Of a stretch of DNA of 64,000 nt, positions 54,411 to 62,768 are shown one piece after another. The position numbers were made by a program, and so were the translations under genes. How positions within the stretch are numbered: the stretch's first letter is position 1; every line of letters starts with the position of its first letter. A model generated the notes under the pieces. It saw only the letters and a program-made list of their open reading frames with translations, searched no databases and was not told where the DNA came from. The stretch spans positions 806,001 to 870,000 of the forward strand of contig CBDDKO010000002.1 in the NCBI GenBank assembly GCA_965230275.1. Direction: 5' to 3'. This DNA is from JAJRRS01 sp965230275 (GTDB lineage Bacteria > Planctomycetota > Phycisphaerae > Phycisphaerales > Phycisphaeraceae).

Positions 54411-54446
54411 CCCCCGGCCCCCGGAAGTTCCCCGGAAGTTTTTCCC
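54411..54446. repeat. CCCCGGAAGTT repeats directly after the aldolase stop
   Basis: The TAA stop is followed at once by CCCCCGGCCCCCGGAAGTTC and further CCCGGAAGTT units, before the terminator. Confidence 0.75.
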
Positions 54447-54487
54447 GGTTGCTCCGGATATCTTCCGCCATTCCAGATTCAAACACG

Positions 54488-54513
54488 CCCCGGGCACTTC
54501 GCCCGGGGTTTTT
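54488..54513 (+). terminator. Rho-independent terminator of fbaA
   Basis: CCCCGGGC, loop ACTTC, GCCCGGGG, then TTTTT. Confidence 0.92.
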
Positions 54514-54558
54514 CATTGCGCCCGCCGGGTTGCGTCGATTACCAATAGAGCATGCGGT

Positions 54559-54585
54559 CCCCCGGCAGAGCCGGGGGCTGAGGGT
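54559..54585. repeat. palindromic CCCCCGGCAGAGCCGGGGG repeat, copy 2 (inverted)
   Basis: CCCCCGGC (54559-54566), AGA and GCCGGGGG (54570-54577), then CTGAGGG. It is the reverse complement of 27185-27211 and again lies shortly before a gene start. Confidence 0.8.
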
Positions 54586-54614
54586 AGAGGAAACATGACA
54601 TGGAGACACGTCCC

Positions 54615-55025
54615 ATGAAACGCGCCACCTGGTTACCCGCGATTCTTATCCTGGCCATGCTGCTGCCCGGCTGCAGGGAAGATCGTGACAACCCCACGCC
54701 GACGACCGAGGGCGACCGGGTCATGGAGAGCTACCTGGCCAACGTCCAGAAGATCGGCAACCTGCTTGCTGAGGTGCGCAGCGAGTCCGAGGCGCAGGCC
54801 GTCGCGCCCGAGGTCTTGCTGATTGTCGAAGACATGCGCCGACTCCAGCCGCGCATGGAAGCCATCGACGACGAGGCGCAGGCGGACACCATGAGCAAGT
54901 ACCGCGTCAAGATCAACAACGTCAACGAGCAGTTTACCGAGGACATCGTGCACTTTGTCAACATCCCCGGTGCCAGCGAAGACCTGATCGAGCAGCTCAA
55001 GAACCTGCCCACGGTCGGGCCGTAG
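54615..55025 (+). CDS. small lipoprotein
   Basis: 136 residues from ATG 54615 (an ATG at 54600 is the alternative). The signal sequence ATWLPAILILAMLLPGC ends in the lipobox LPGC. The mature part is about 115 residues, helical and acidic (SEAQAVAPEVLLIVEDMRRL, then QPRMEAIDDEAQ). No family is recognised. It is convergent with the Nudix gene, 7 bp between stops. Confidence 0.68.
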   Translation: MKRATWLPAILILAMLLPGCREDRDNPTPTTEGDRVMESYLANVQKIGNLLAEVRSESEAQAVAPEVLLIVEDMRRLQPRMEAIDDEAQADTMSKYRVKINNVNEQFTEDIVHFVNIPGASEDLIEQLKNLPTVGP

Positions 55026-55032
55026 CTGCAAG

Positions 55033-55464
55033 TTATTCTTGGCTCGCGGCGTACGCGGCTTCCAAGGCCTCGACCAGCTGATGGGTCATCGGCATCGCGT
55101 CGGGATGGGCACGTACCTCCGCTTCAGTCAGCCACAACACCTCGGCGACCTCGTACGGGTCCGGCGTCAGGTCATCCGTCACGACCTCGCCGAGATACCC
55201 AAACAAGAGAAGGGGCCGATCTTCAAACGTATGGCTCCACACCGGCCCGGTGACCGCGACGTCGATCCCGAGCTCTTCTTGAATCTCGCGCGCCGCCGCG
55301 GCCGACCGGTCCTCTCCGGGCTCCACCGCGCCGCCGGGGAAACACACCTGTCCCGGAGCCGCCACCTTCTCACCGCGTCGGATCAGCAGCCACCGGCCAT
55401 CGCCGTCCGGGCAGCCGACCACCACGCCGTGTACCTTGCCGTCTGTCTGTCTGGGCCTGGTCAT
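55033..55464 (-). CDS. Nudix hydrolase
   Basis: 143 residues from ATG 55464. The Nudix box is exact: a glycine, five residues, Glu, seven residues, then REIQEELGI (GAVEPGEDRSAAAAREIQEE). The upstream extension to 55602 has no similarity to the family and is not used. Such enzymes hydrolyse nucleoside diphosphates linked to another group; FGYLGEVVTDDLTPDPYEVA recalls the CoA-pyrophosphatase / YeaB type, which is only a suggestion. The predicted mRNA is leaderless. Confidence 0.88.
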   Translation of the reverse strand: MTRPRQTDGKVHGVVVGCPDGDGRWLLIRRGEKVAAPGQVCFPGGAVEPGEDRSAAAAREIQEELGIDVAVTGPVWSHTFEDRPLLLFGYLGEVVTDDLTPDPYEVAEVLWLTEAEVRAHPDAMPMTHQLVEALEAAYAASQE

Positions 55465-55470
55465 GGCATG

Positions 55471-55476
55471 ATTGTA
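55471..55476 (-). promoter_or_regulatory. -10 hexamer 6 nt before the Nudix start
   Basis: TACAAT on the minus strand, then 6 nt and ATG 55464. Confidence 0.45.
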
Positions 55477-55552
55477 GTCTGACCGCTCGACGGTGCTATG
55501 CTTTGCTGCCCGATGCTGTAGAAGGTGGTTGATCCTGAGGAAACCCGAGACG

Positions 55553-55849
55553 ATGGCGATTGAAGCGCAGCCCGAGACACCGAGCGTACACCGCATCCTC
55601 ATCCAGGACGCCGGGGGCGATCAGTACGGCGTGGTGATCTATGTCTGGGAACTGGCTGAGAGCCCGATCCCCGACCGTGATGTTCGGCAGGTGGATTATG
55701 AAACCGCGAAACTGTTTTGCCGGGACAACTACGGCGTAGGTTCGGCCGACTGGCAAGAGGTGCCCGACGAGGACATGACTGCGGCTGAGGGCATGCCCGT
55801 CTGGTACAAGACCTACCGCAAGAAGAATCCTTGGACGTGGTTTACCTGA
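55553..55849 (+). CDS. hypothetical 98-residue protein
   Basis: Starts at ATG 55553 (MAIEAQPETPSVHRILIQDA), with GAGGAAAC about 10 nt upstream. It is a soluble alpha/beta protein with many aromatic residues at the end (PVWYKTYRKKNPWTWFT). The single cysteine and the EDMTAAEGMPVW region are not a known motif. It is divergent from the Nudix gene. No function is visible. Confidence 0.6.
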   Translation: MAIEAQPETPSVHRILIQDAGGDQYGVVIYVWELAESPIPDRDVRQVDYETAKLFCRDNYGVGSADWQEVPDEDMTAAEGMPVWYKTYRKKNPWTWFT

Positions 55850-55884
55850 TCATACGGCCTGCAGGTGTATCACACGGAAGCATG

Positions 55885-56832
55885 TCAGGACGCGCTTTGC
55901 AGTGTTTGCCCGACGCGGCGGGTGGGTTCGAGGTGAGCCCGGCCGTGGTCTTGTAGCCAGGTGCGATCGAGTTGTTGATGCAGGTCGTCCTGTTCGTGGC
56001 GCAGTTGCTGGATGAGGTCATTCAGGCCGGCGTTGAGCACCTCACTATCCATCGCCTCGTCGTGCGTGCCGGCATCCAGACACTTGCCGATCTCGGCCTC
56101 CAGCACCTGTCGGTCGCGAAGTTCGCCGAGCATGTCCTGCAGGTGCTTGAGTTCGTCTACTGCGGGCTGGGCATCATCAGCGTGGCGGCGCATCTGCTCG
56201 ACGATGTAGCGCAGCCGTTTGGCGGTCAGCCTGGCGCGGTGGGCGGTGTCTTTGTCATCAAGGCCCTGGATAGAACCGAGCAGCTGCTCGAGCCGGTCGG
56301 CGGTCTTGAGGATCTGCCTGCCGGCCACACGATTGAAGGCCTTATTCTGCTTGCCGGCGTCCTTATCATTGCCCCCATCGACCAGGGCCTTGAGCTCTGT
56401 ATTAAGCCGACGGGCGGTCTTCTTGAGGCGTTTAGCCAGCCACTTCGGCTCGACGCCGTTGGCCCCCGGGCCGTGTGACGCCAGGTGTTTGGTCATCCAC
56501 CGTGCGGACTCCCGTGCCCGGGGTTCGAGGTGTTCACTGCTCCAGACCTTGTCCAGCCAGAGCAATTGGACCTGTAGGTCGCGGCTGGTGTTGGTGATGT
56601 CGATCAGTTTGCCCAGCCGGGCGATCGGCTTGTCGACGCGCTTGGGGCCGAGGTGTTTGCGATAGGTACGCAGGAAGGTGCGCAGCTGGCGGACGCGGAC
56701 CCGGAAGCGGTGCAGCGCTTCATCATCGTCCTGATGGGTGAGCTGTTTGGCTGCGCAACGCGCCGACTTCAGCAGCCTGCGAGCGTGTCTCGCGGCGCCG
56801 CGCTTGCCGTGCTCTTTGCGTGTCGGGGACAT
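55885..56832 (-). CDS. CHAD-domain protein
   Basis: 315 residues, all-helical and rich in Arg, Lys and His. The conserved ALHRFRVRVRQLRTFLRTYR helix near residue 40 and the later RLTAKRLRYIVEQMRRHADD are the positively charged helices of CHAD domains, which bind inorganic polyphosphate granules. No CYTH/ThTPase domain is fused, unlike many family members. The expected location is the cytoplasm at polyphosphate bodies. Confidence 0.82.
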   Translation of the reverse strand: MSPTRKEHGKRGAARHARRLLKSARCAAKQLTHQDDDEALHRFRVRVRQLRTFLRTYRKHLGPKRVDKPIARLGKLIDITNTSRDLQVQLLWLDKVWSSEHLEPRARESARWMTKHLASHGPGANGVEPKWLAKRLKKTARRLNTELKALVDGGNDKDAGKQNKAFNRVAGRQILKTADRLEQLLGSIQGLDDKDTAHRARLTAKRLRYIVEQMRRHADDAQPAVDELKHLQDMLGELRDRQVLEAEIGKCLDAGTHDEAMDSEVLNAGLNDLIQQLRHEQDDLHQQLDRTWLQDHGRAHLEPTRRVGQTLQSAS

Positions 56833-56929
56833 GACTCATCCTTGTCTACAATGCGCATGGTAACACATCAATCGGCCTAATCACACGGTCTTGGCCATTG
56901 GAGAATATGTTAAAAATGGAAAAATTCCC

Positions 56930-56957
56930 TTGGTTCTATAGTTAGGCGGGGTAAGAT
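56930..56957 (+). promoter_or_regulatory. promoter of the small SH3-like gene
   Basis: TTGGTT (56930-56935) and TAAGAT (56952-56957), spacer 16 bp, in a locally AT-rich region 66 bp before the start codon. Confidence 0.4.
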
Positions 56958-57022
56958 TATGTTAGAACGTGTAATGAAAAGCTCATGCATTTCGACCTTT
57001 TCAACAGGTCAAGGAGGACATC

Positions 57023-57364
57023 ATGATGCTCAGGCGACACTTTAAACGCGGCGACCGGGTGGTCTTTGCCAAAGATAAATGGAGCGATCACCCCGGCCCG
57101 AGGGCACACGAGGTCCACCCGGCAAGGTGGGGCGACAGCTATGTCTACAAGGTGGACAAGTTCTACCGGGCTATTGAGGATGAGGCCGACGGCCGGGTCA
57201 CGCTGATCACGCGCAAGGGCAGAACCCACGTGGTCGATGTGACCGATCCCCGCCTGCGTCATGCGTCGTTGTGGCACCGCCTGCGTTACGGCGACCGGTT
57301 CCCCAAGCTGGACGAGTTTGCCGATGATGCGAATCAGGACACGCCGGGGATTTCGCACGTCTGA
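57023..57364 (+). CDS. small hypothetical protein with SH3-like opening
   Basis: 113 residues. A consensus Shine-Dalgarno (AAGGAGG, 57011-57017) is followed by ATG 57023. HFKRGDRVVFAKDKWSDHPG begins a small beta-barrel-like fold of the type found in translation or RNA-binding proteins. The C-terminal half is basic and then acidic. It is among the best-signalled genes of the window (promoter, Shine-Dalgarno, terminator), which argues for real and strong expression. No family is recognised. Confidence 0.68.
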   Translation: MMLRRHFKRGDRVVFAKDKWSDHPGPRAHEVHPARWGDSYVYKVDKFYRAIEDEADGRVTLITRKGRTHVVDVTDPRLRHASLWHRLRYGDRFPKLDEFADDANQDTPGISHV

Positions 57365-57440
57365 GTGAATGACCGACCGGACGCGGGATTGCTACGCCTG
57401 GCATCGGTTGTGCCAGCATGTTTATACGAACCAACCAGAG

Positions 57441-57475
57441 CCCTCGGCGAAGGTCGAGGGTTATTTATTTTGGGA
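57441..57475 (+). terminator. terminator of the small SH3-like gene
   Basis: CCCTCGGC / GTCGAGGG stem (one G-T pair) with a GAAG tetraloop, followed by TTATTTATTTT. Confidence 0.8.
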
Positions 57476-57529
57476 ATTTTCACCACAGTGAATGCAGAAA
57501 GTGCGGAGATTTCAAAAGCCAAGGCATTG

Positions 57530-57609
57530 GACAGGATGACAGGATGAACGGGATGAGGTGAGGATCTGAGCCGGAAAAATACTGATCCGGTAAATCCTGT
57601 CATCCTGTC
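57530..57609. repeat. 16-bp inverted repeat GACAGGATGACAGGAT
   Basis: GACAGGATGACAGGAT (57530-57545) and its perfect reverse complement (57594-57609) enclose 48 bp. ACAGGATGAACGGGATG-type text repeats occur in many environmental genomes, from general knowledge. Confidence 0.85.
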
Positions 57610-58281
57610 TATGTGATGGTCGTAATTGCTGTCTTTGATTCCCTCGTGTCATGGCGTTTGTGTAATTCATCAAGCCCTGCGACGCTCCGGGTCAACGGCA
57701 GCCACGGGATCAGCGGGGCCGGGTCGGGCCCGTGTGCTGTGATCCGCATATGCCGGGGCGGTGCGCTACTCAAGTCCCCACCCGCGCCCCCGGGAGTCAA
57801 TCCGGGAGCCCGAAGCCATACGAATGAAACTTCGCACAACTTCCAGGGGGGGGCAGCCCGTGAGTCCCGGCCCTTTTAATCATCGGGTACTCATGGAAGT
57901 CAGACAGCCGCCATCGCAAGGTTGTCAGCAGACGCAATTCATACGACATCGCGCCTCTACCCTTTGGCGGATTGGACCGATTTGTGCGCACCAGAACGGA
58001 TATGTCGTGGCGTGCTATGCTGCAAACGTCTGTTAGGCAGGTATCTAGCTTCAATCGTGATGTCCCGGATTGAAAACCAAAAATGTGGCCTTGGTGTGCG
58101 CGCATACACGGCAGTTGCTCGTGGAAATGAAACAGTGTTTTGTCATGTGGATTACAGATTGTGGGCCTTGTCTACGCCGTAAACCGAGCCTATCCTTTCG
58201 CCATATCCGTTCTTAGCCAGGGACGGGCGAACAGGGCAAACCCCGTTAAACCCATACAGCAAACAAATAAAAGGCGAATCT
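57610..58281. other. 672-bp stretch without a convincing gene
   Basis: Open frames on both strands (for example 57613-57879, 57797-58105 minus) lack Shine-Dalgarno sites, family signatures and good codon use. The C-rich text around 57770-57800 may be decayed repeat. The last 100 bp contain the leader of the nitroreductase gene. It could be a decayed gene or an undetected RNA. Confidence 0.4.
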
Positions 58282-58887
58282 ATGGACGTTCTAGACGCGA
58301 TCAAGCAGAGAAGGTCAGTCAAGCATTACGATCCGGACCACCGGATGACACAGGAACAGATCGATGCGCTGCTCGGGGCGGCGATCCTCTCGCCGACCAG
58401 TTTCAATATCCAGCACTGGCGATTCGTGGTGGTTGAGGACCCGGCGCTGCGTGCGAAGATCCGGGAAGCGGGCTTCGGTCAGGCACAGATCACGGATGCG
58501 TCGTTGCTATTGGTGGTCTGCGCCGACGTGGATGCCTGGAAGAAGGACCCGGCCCGTTACTGGGCGAATGCGCCGCAGACGGTGCAAGAGACCATGGTCG
58601 GGATGCTCGGGCCGTTCCATGAGGGGCGGGAGCAGCTGCAGCGCGACGAGGCGCAGCGGTCGATCGGGATGGCGCTGCAGACGCTGATGCTGGCCGCGAA
58701 GGGGATGGGCCTGGACTCCAGCCCGATGATCGGCTTCGAGCATGAGAAGGTGGCTGAGCTGATCAACCTGCCGGCGGACCACGTGATCGGCCCGATGCTG
58801 GCGATCGGTAAGAAGGTCAAGGACGCCCAACCCCGTGGCGGGCAGCTGCCACTATCCGAGGTGGTGGTGACGGATGGATTTGGTTGA
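58282..58887 (+). CDS. nitroreductase-family oxidoreductase
   Basis: 201 residues. IKQRRSVKHYDPDHRMTQEQ and AAILSPTSFNIQHWRFVVVE are the FMN-binding N-terminal motifs of the family; GMALQTLMLAAKGMGLDSSP and the following PMIGFEHEKV are the second FMN contact. It reduces quinones or nitro-compounds with NAD(P)H as a dimer. AAAAGGCG before the ATG is the Shine-Dalgarno. A GNAT gene follows after 60 bp on the same strand. Confidence 0.88.
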   Translation: MDVLDAIKQRRSVKHYDPDHRMTQEQIDALLGAAILSPTSFNIQHWRFVVVEDPALRAKIREAGFGQAQITDASLLLVVCADVDAWKKDPARYWANAPQTVQETMVGMLGPFHEGREQLQRDEAQRSIGMALQTLMLAAKGMGLDSSPMIGFEHEKVAELINLPADHVIGPMLAIGKKVKDAQPRGGQLPLSEVVVTDGFG

Positions 58888-58947
58888 TCGCATCCCGGCC
58901 TACATCAGCTTGACTCCCGACCCCTTCACTCTTAATCGTGGAGCGCA

Positions 58948-59379
58948 ATGGCACTGATCTGGCAGCACGACTTAACGGGCATCGACTGGTCGGCGTTATC
59001 TCACCTCTACAAGATCGCGCCGCTGGGCAACAAGCCCCCGGACGTGCTGGAGACGTCGTTCAGCAACAGCATGTTCAAGTGCTTCGTGTTCGACGGGGCG
59101 CAACTGGTCGGCGTCGGCAGGGCGGTGGCGGACGGCGTTGACTGCGCCTACCTCTGCGACGTCGCGGTCCACCCCGACTATCAAGGTATCGGATTAGGCA
59201 AGGACATCATCAGCAAGCTCGTCGAACTGTCCTCGAGCCACAAGAAGATCATCCTCTACGCCAACCCCGGCAAAGAAGGTTTCTACAAGAAGCTCGGCTT
59301 CCTACCCATGAACACGGCGATGGCGATCTTCAGCAATCCGGAGAGGGCGGTGGAGGTGGGGCTGGTGAGGGAGAGATAG
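58948..59379 (+). CDS. GNAT-family N-acetyltransferase
   Basis: 143 residues. The acetyl-CoA loop is VAVHPDYQGIGLGKDIISKL, and KIILYANPGKEGFYKKLGF is the C-terminal motif found in small-molecule or arylamine-type GNATs. The catalytic partner residues cannot be assigned. It lies after the nitroreductase gene and before the KAP NTPase gene; base composition drops after this gene. Confidence 0.85.
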   Translation: MALIWQHDLTGIDWSALSHLYKIAPLGNKPPDVLETSFSNSMFKCFVFDGAQLVGVGRAVADGVDCAYLCDVAVHPDYQGIGLGKDIISKLVELSSSHKKIILYANPGKEGFYKKLGFLPMNTAMAIFSNPERAVEVGLVRER

Positions 59380-59419
59380 AACCGTGTTCGTCCTGAGGCA
59401 TCTTCTCGCCACATCTGAA

Positions 59420-59439
59420 TCACGATGTTATGATCGTGA
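59420..59439 (+). promoter_or_regulatory. operator-like palindrome overlapping the -10 of the KAP NTPase gene
   Basis: TCACGAT (59420-59426), six bases, ATCGTGA (59433-59439) form a perfect 7-bp inverted repeat. The -10-like TATGAT (59429-59434) lies in its centre, 58 bp before the start codon. A dimeric repressor binding here would block transcription. Confidence 0.5.
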
Positions 59440-59492
59440 CACATCTTCGATGACTGATTGTAATTCCGCTCAGGTGTTTCCGGATCGATATC

Positions 59493-62252
59493 ATGGCTAC
59501 GATTAATCGCTGGTCCGAAGTTCTAATCACAAGCATCCTGGCTTCCTGCGTCTACGTTCTCTTCGCGCCATTAGTCGGAAGCCTCTATACCAACCTTTTC
59601 CACGAAAGGGGTAATCATACACCCTTCTTCTTTTTCGTCATGACCCCACTATTGATCATCCTTCTCCTATTTTTCGTTGATCGAGCAGGGGGTATGCGCT
59701 TTGGTTGGCGCGGGCTTCACCGACTACCCACGTTCGTACGTTACCCCCCAACAATCGTAACGATCATCTTGGCATGCTTGATAGCACTTTATGCTCAAAG
59801 ATTCTACAGCTCGCAATTCGTGGTTACCCTGCCTGAAACCGTTGATCACCTACTGTTGGGAGCAGTGTTCATTGGTATGGCACTTGGGGCCAAGGTTATA
59901 GCCAGTGTCTACGATTATGCATCGCGACAAGATGACCACGAACGCGATCGACTACTTTACACGCCTTCAAGACAAGAACAGATTTCAACACCCGACCAGG
60001 TCGTCAAGCATCTGACCGGTGACATTGACGCACTAAAGAGGTGGATCAGTACTAATTCACCGATCCATGGGCTTGAAGAGGATCTGATTAATAGCCGTGT
60101 GATATCGGAGCGGCTGGCAAGATCATTAATTCAAGAGCCCAAACAGACGATCGGTCTGCTAGGACGGGCTGGATCAGGCAAATCGTCTATCATCAATCTC
60201 GTCGAGGAAATAGTCAGGGCCGAGGCAGGTCCGGATCACTCCATATTTGTTCATGTCAGTGCGTGGGGTGTCCAGCCCGGTTCGCTACCGGCTGTCGTCC
60301 TTCGTCACGGTGTTAATAAACTAAAACACTCCATTGACACACTGTCACTAAGCGGTCTCCCGGACAACTACCAACACGCAATGCAGGCGATCGGCCCATG
60401 GTGGCTGAAGTTGTTATCAATGGCGAGTACCCGGACTGCCGAAGATCAACTCAAGCGGCTAGACCAAGCAGTCGAAGCGATCGGCTCGCACATTATTTTT
60501 GTGATCGAGGACCTAGATCGGGGTGCTACTGACGACGACCTTGAACACGTCTACACGGGGTTGCAGGCTTTGTTGGACCAGCTTTCAGGATGCAGACACC
60601 TCAACTTCATCCTTGCGATCGGACATACGTCGTTGGATTTTGATCGTCTTTGCGACGTCAAGGCCCTCGTCCCGGACATGGACGATCATCACAGCGGGGC
60701 TATCTTGCAAGCGATGCGTTACCACCTGCTTTCGAGCGCTGCAAATGACGGTGTGATTTTACCATGCTGGAGTGATGCCAAAATCGAAGCATTGAAAGGG
60801 CGTATCCCATCAATCAGACCAACACCCGATTACCAATACGAGTACTCACCACTCTGGCCTCATGTACTCGAACTATTGGCCACACCCAGAAGACTTAAGT
60901 CCGCTTTACTGCATACATTCAAGAGCTGGGAAACACTTCGGGGCGAAGTCTTGTTAGATGAATTGATCGCGATAGAAACTATCCGGTCCTGCTGTCATAA
61001 GATCGTGGACGAGATCCATACTGTAAAATCTTATCGAGGTTTTAGTACCCAAGCCACGGGGACTGATGCTCAGGCTCAACGAAAGTCGTGGGCTCAATCC
61101 ATTCTAAGTAATGCTGCCCAATTGTCTTCAGAAGAGGATCGGAGTCCTCTGATGCACTTAGCCAGCTATCTAACGGGGATGGAGCTAGTCACTGGCAGTC
61201 ATAGGATGACGGCGAGAGGGTTACTGGAGCCACAAGACCTAAGAGATTATGGCATCTACTGGGAGAGGATCTGGAGTGGCCATACTGGCAACCCCAACGA
61301 GGTAAGTGATCAGACAGTACTGAGAGCCTTCAAGCAGTGGCGAACCCATATTGACACTAAAGCCATGGTTGAACAACTTGAAAGCAGCACATCCTTCGCC
61401 GGTACATTTGAGCGTCTGACTGGCGTTATGCCAGCAAACGGAGATGTCTTCTTTCTCGCAGGGGATGACATTTTGTCACTGGCTGAAGAAGCCATTCGAA
61501 GGCTAAGTCTAAAATACGTCGAGAATGCTAGCTTCAACTTAAGTTACGTCTTGAGTATTCTCACCGGGTTGTATCACAAGAAAGGTAAACATGGAGCCCC
61601 CCAATTTGTGAATTGGGTGAAGGGCCAATTTGCCGCCATCTTACCTGTCAGCGTTAGACTTGCGGTGGACATTCCGCACTTTTGGGCCACTAATCGCTAC
61701 GGCAGAGTGACTGTCGAGCAGGAGATCGAAGTTCGGCAGTATGTGATCTCTGAAACGCAGCGATTATGGAAGAGTGACGCTAGCATCCTGTACCGGAGCC
61801 TATCGACTGCAAGCCTTGGACATATATATGCATTAGCCAACCTGATCTTCAAAGAACACCACGATGGGGGAGAGGGGCTAACGGTGGACGACTGGCGCTG
61901 GACATTACCTATCCTATCGCAAGGCCTAATTGACTGCCCGTCGCTTGTCGCACCGGCTTCCGCGGCGTTGGCCTTGCACTGCCAGCATAGTGGTGTTGAA
62001 CCCGAGCCGGGGGAGAAGGTAAGTGTAAGTGCTTCAGTCGATCACGCGAAGATCTGCGAACTCATTCCGAATGCCGAAGAACGTATCCATTTTTTCACCC
62101 TGGTCCTCAAAGCGATGGAGATCGCCGACCGCACCGGATGGGACGATCTAACCAAGGCTTGGACCGATCAAGGTGTTCATAATCTAAAGGTGTGGCTGGA
62201 AGACGGAGCGCCTCATAAAACAGACTCGGAGGCCACTGGCGAGGATATTTAA
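59493..62252 (+). CDS. membrane-anchored KAP-family P-loop NTPase
   Basis: 919 residues. Four N-terminal transmembrane helices (about 9-30, 44-62, 85-101, 118-140) are followed by the KAP NTPase domain: Walker A GRAGSGKSS (224-232), a conserved FVHVSAWGVQ (about 252-261) and Walker B HIIFVIEDLDRG (333-344), with the KAP signature D-L-D-R. About 480 further residues are helical and of no known domain, the probable sensor or effector part. KAP NTPases are widespread on mobile DNA and several act in phage defence. The gene is AT-richer than its neighbours, uses TTA codons, has an operator-like palindrome, and stands beside ssrA, a common island insertion site. No transposase or integrase is seen. 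Confidence 0.85.
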   Translation: MATINRWSEVLITSILASCVYVLFAPLVGSLYTNLFHERGNHTPFFFFVMTPLLIILLLFFVDRAGGMRFGWRGLHRLPTFVRYPPTIVTIILACLIALYAQRFYSSQFVVTLPETVDHLLLGAVFIGMALGAKVIASVYDYASRQDDHERDRLLYTPSRQEQISTPDQVVKHLTGDIDALKRWISTNSPIHGLEEDLINSRVISERLARSLIQEPKQTIGLLGRAGSGKSSIINLVEEIVRAEAGPDHSIFVHVSAWGVQPGSLPAVVLRHGVNKLKHSIDTLSLSGLPDNYQHAMQAIGPWWLKLLSMASTRTAEDQLKRLDQAVEAIGSHIIFVIEDLDRGATDDDLEHVYTGLQALLDQLSGCRHLNFILAIGHTSLDFDRLCDVKALVPDMDDHHSGAILQAMRYHLLSSAANDGVILPCWSDAKIEALKGRIPSIRPTPDYQYEYSPLWPHVLELLATPRRLKSALLHTFKSWETLRGEVLLDELIAIETIRSCCHKIVDEIHTVKSYRGFSTQATGTDAQAQRKSWAQSILSNAAQLSSEEDRSPLMHLASYLTGMELVTGSHRMTARGLLEPQDLRDYGIYWERIWSGHTGNPNEVSDQTVLRAFKQWRTHIDTKAMVEQLESSTSFAGTFERLTGVMPANGDVFFLAGDDILSLAEEAIRRLSLKYVENASFNLSYVLSILTGLYHKKGKHGAPQFVNWVKGQFAAILPVSVRLAVDIPHFWATNRYGRVTVEQEIEVRQYVISETQRLWKSDASILYRSLSTASLGHIYALANLIFKEHHDGGEGLTVDDWRWTLPILSQGLIDCPSLVAPASAALALHCQHSGVEPEPGEKVSVSASVDHAKICELIPNAEERIHFFTLVLKAMEIADRTGWDDLTKAWTDQGVHNLKVWLEDGAPHKTDSEATGEDI

Positions 62253-62327
62253 CTCATAACTTCTACACCCGACAGGGATAGTCACCACACGAATGATCCG
62301 ATATAATGGGGGTGTTCTTTGACAATT

Positions 62328-62703
62328 GGGGCCGACTGGTATTGACCGGACAGGGAAGGCTTGCGGTGGCACGTCGAGGTGTGCGTAGGTCCTCGTTAAA
62401 CAGCGCACAAAACTTTAAATGCCAACGATGATATCGCTGGTCGCATCGGCTTCGCGCCGGCGCGCATGGCTGCCTAATAGTGGCCGAGTCCGACAACAGA
62501 ATGTCTACGGCTGTTGTCGGGCTTACAATCAGTAGACTCGTCCAAAGGGGACGCCTTAGCCCCGGCGGATTAAACCTTACTCAGGCTGGGGTCTTGATAG
62601 GGGGTTCACGATCGCTCGAGACCTGAGATTAAAGCGTGAACTAAGCGTGTAGAGGCCGTCTGCTGACTGTCACGGGACGGGGGTTCGACTCCCCCCGGCT
62701 CCA
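62328..62703 (+). ncRNA. ssrA: transfer-messenger RNA (tmRNA)
   Basis: 376 nt. The 5' end GGGGCCG pairs with CGGCTCC at the 3' end (7 bp with one G-U), discriminator A at 62703; CCA is not encoded. The T arm contains GGGTTCGACTCCC. The tag frame starts at 62421 and encodes ANDDIAGRIGFAPARMAA before TAA TAG (62475-62480), so the added tag is A plus 18 residues, longer than the usual ten or so, ending MAA instead of LAA. A perfect TATAAT lies at 62302-62307. Confidence 0.93.
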
Positions 62704-62725
62704 TTGTTGTTTGATTGACCCATAG

Positions 62726-62768
62726 CCCGCTATTTGCCTGGTGCAGCCAGGTGCTTAGCGGGTTTTTT
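62726..62768 (+). terminator. terminator of ssrA
   Basis: CCCGCTA/TAGCGGG outer stem encloses CCTGG/CCAGG, followed by TTTTTT. Confidence 0.88.

Noticed and set aside
53268..54497. 409-residue antisense frame over fbaA
   Set aside because: The aldolase has complete active-site motifs and its own terminator on the plus strand.
57797..58105. 102-residue minus-strand frame
   Set aside because: No start signals or family motif; lies in repeat-derived sequence. It could at most be a decayed gene.
62640..62703. A tRNA gene at the end of ssrA
   Set aside because: The T arm and acceptor belong to the tmRNA 3' half; there is no anticodon arm.
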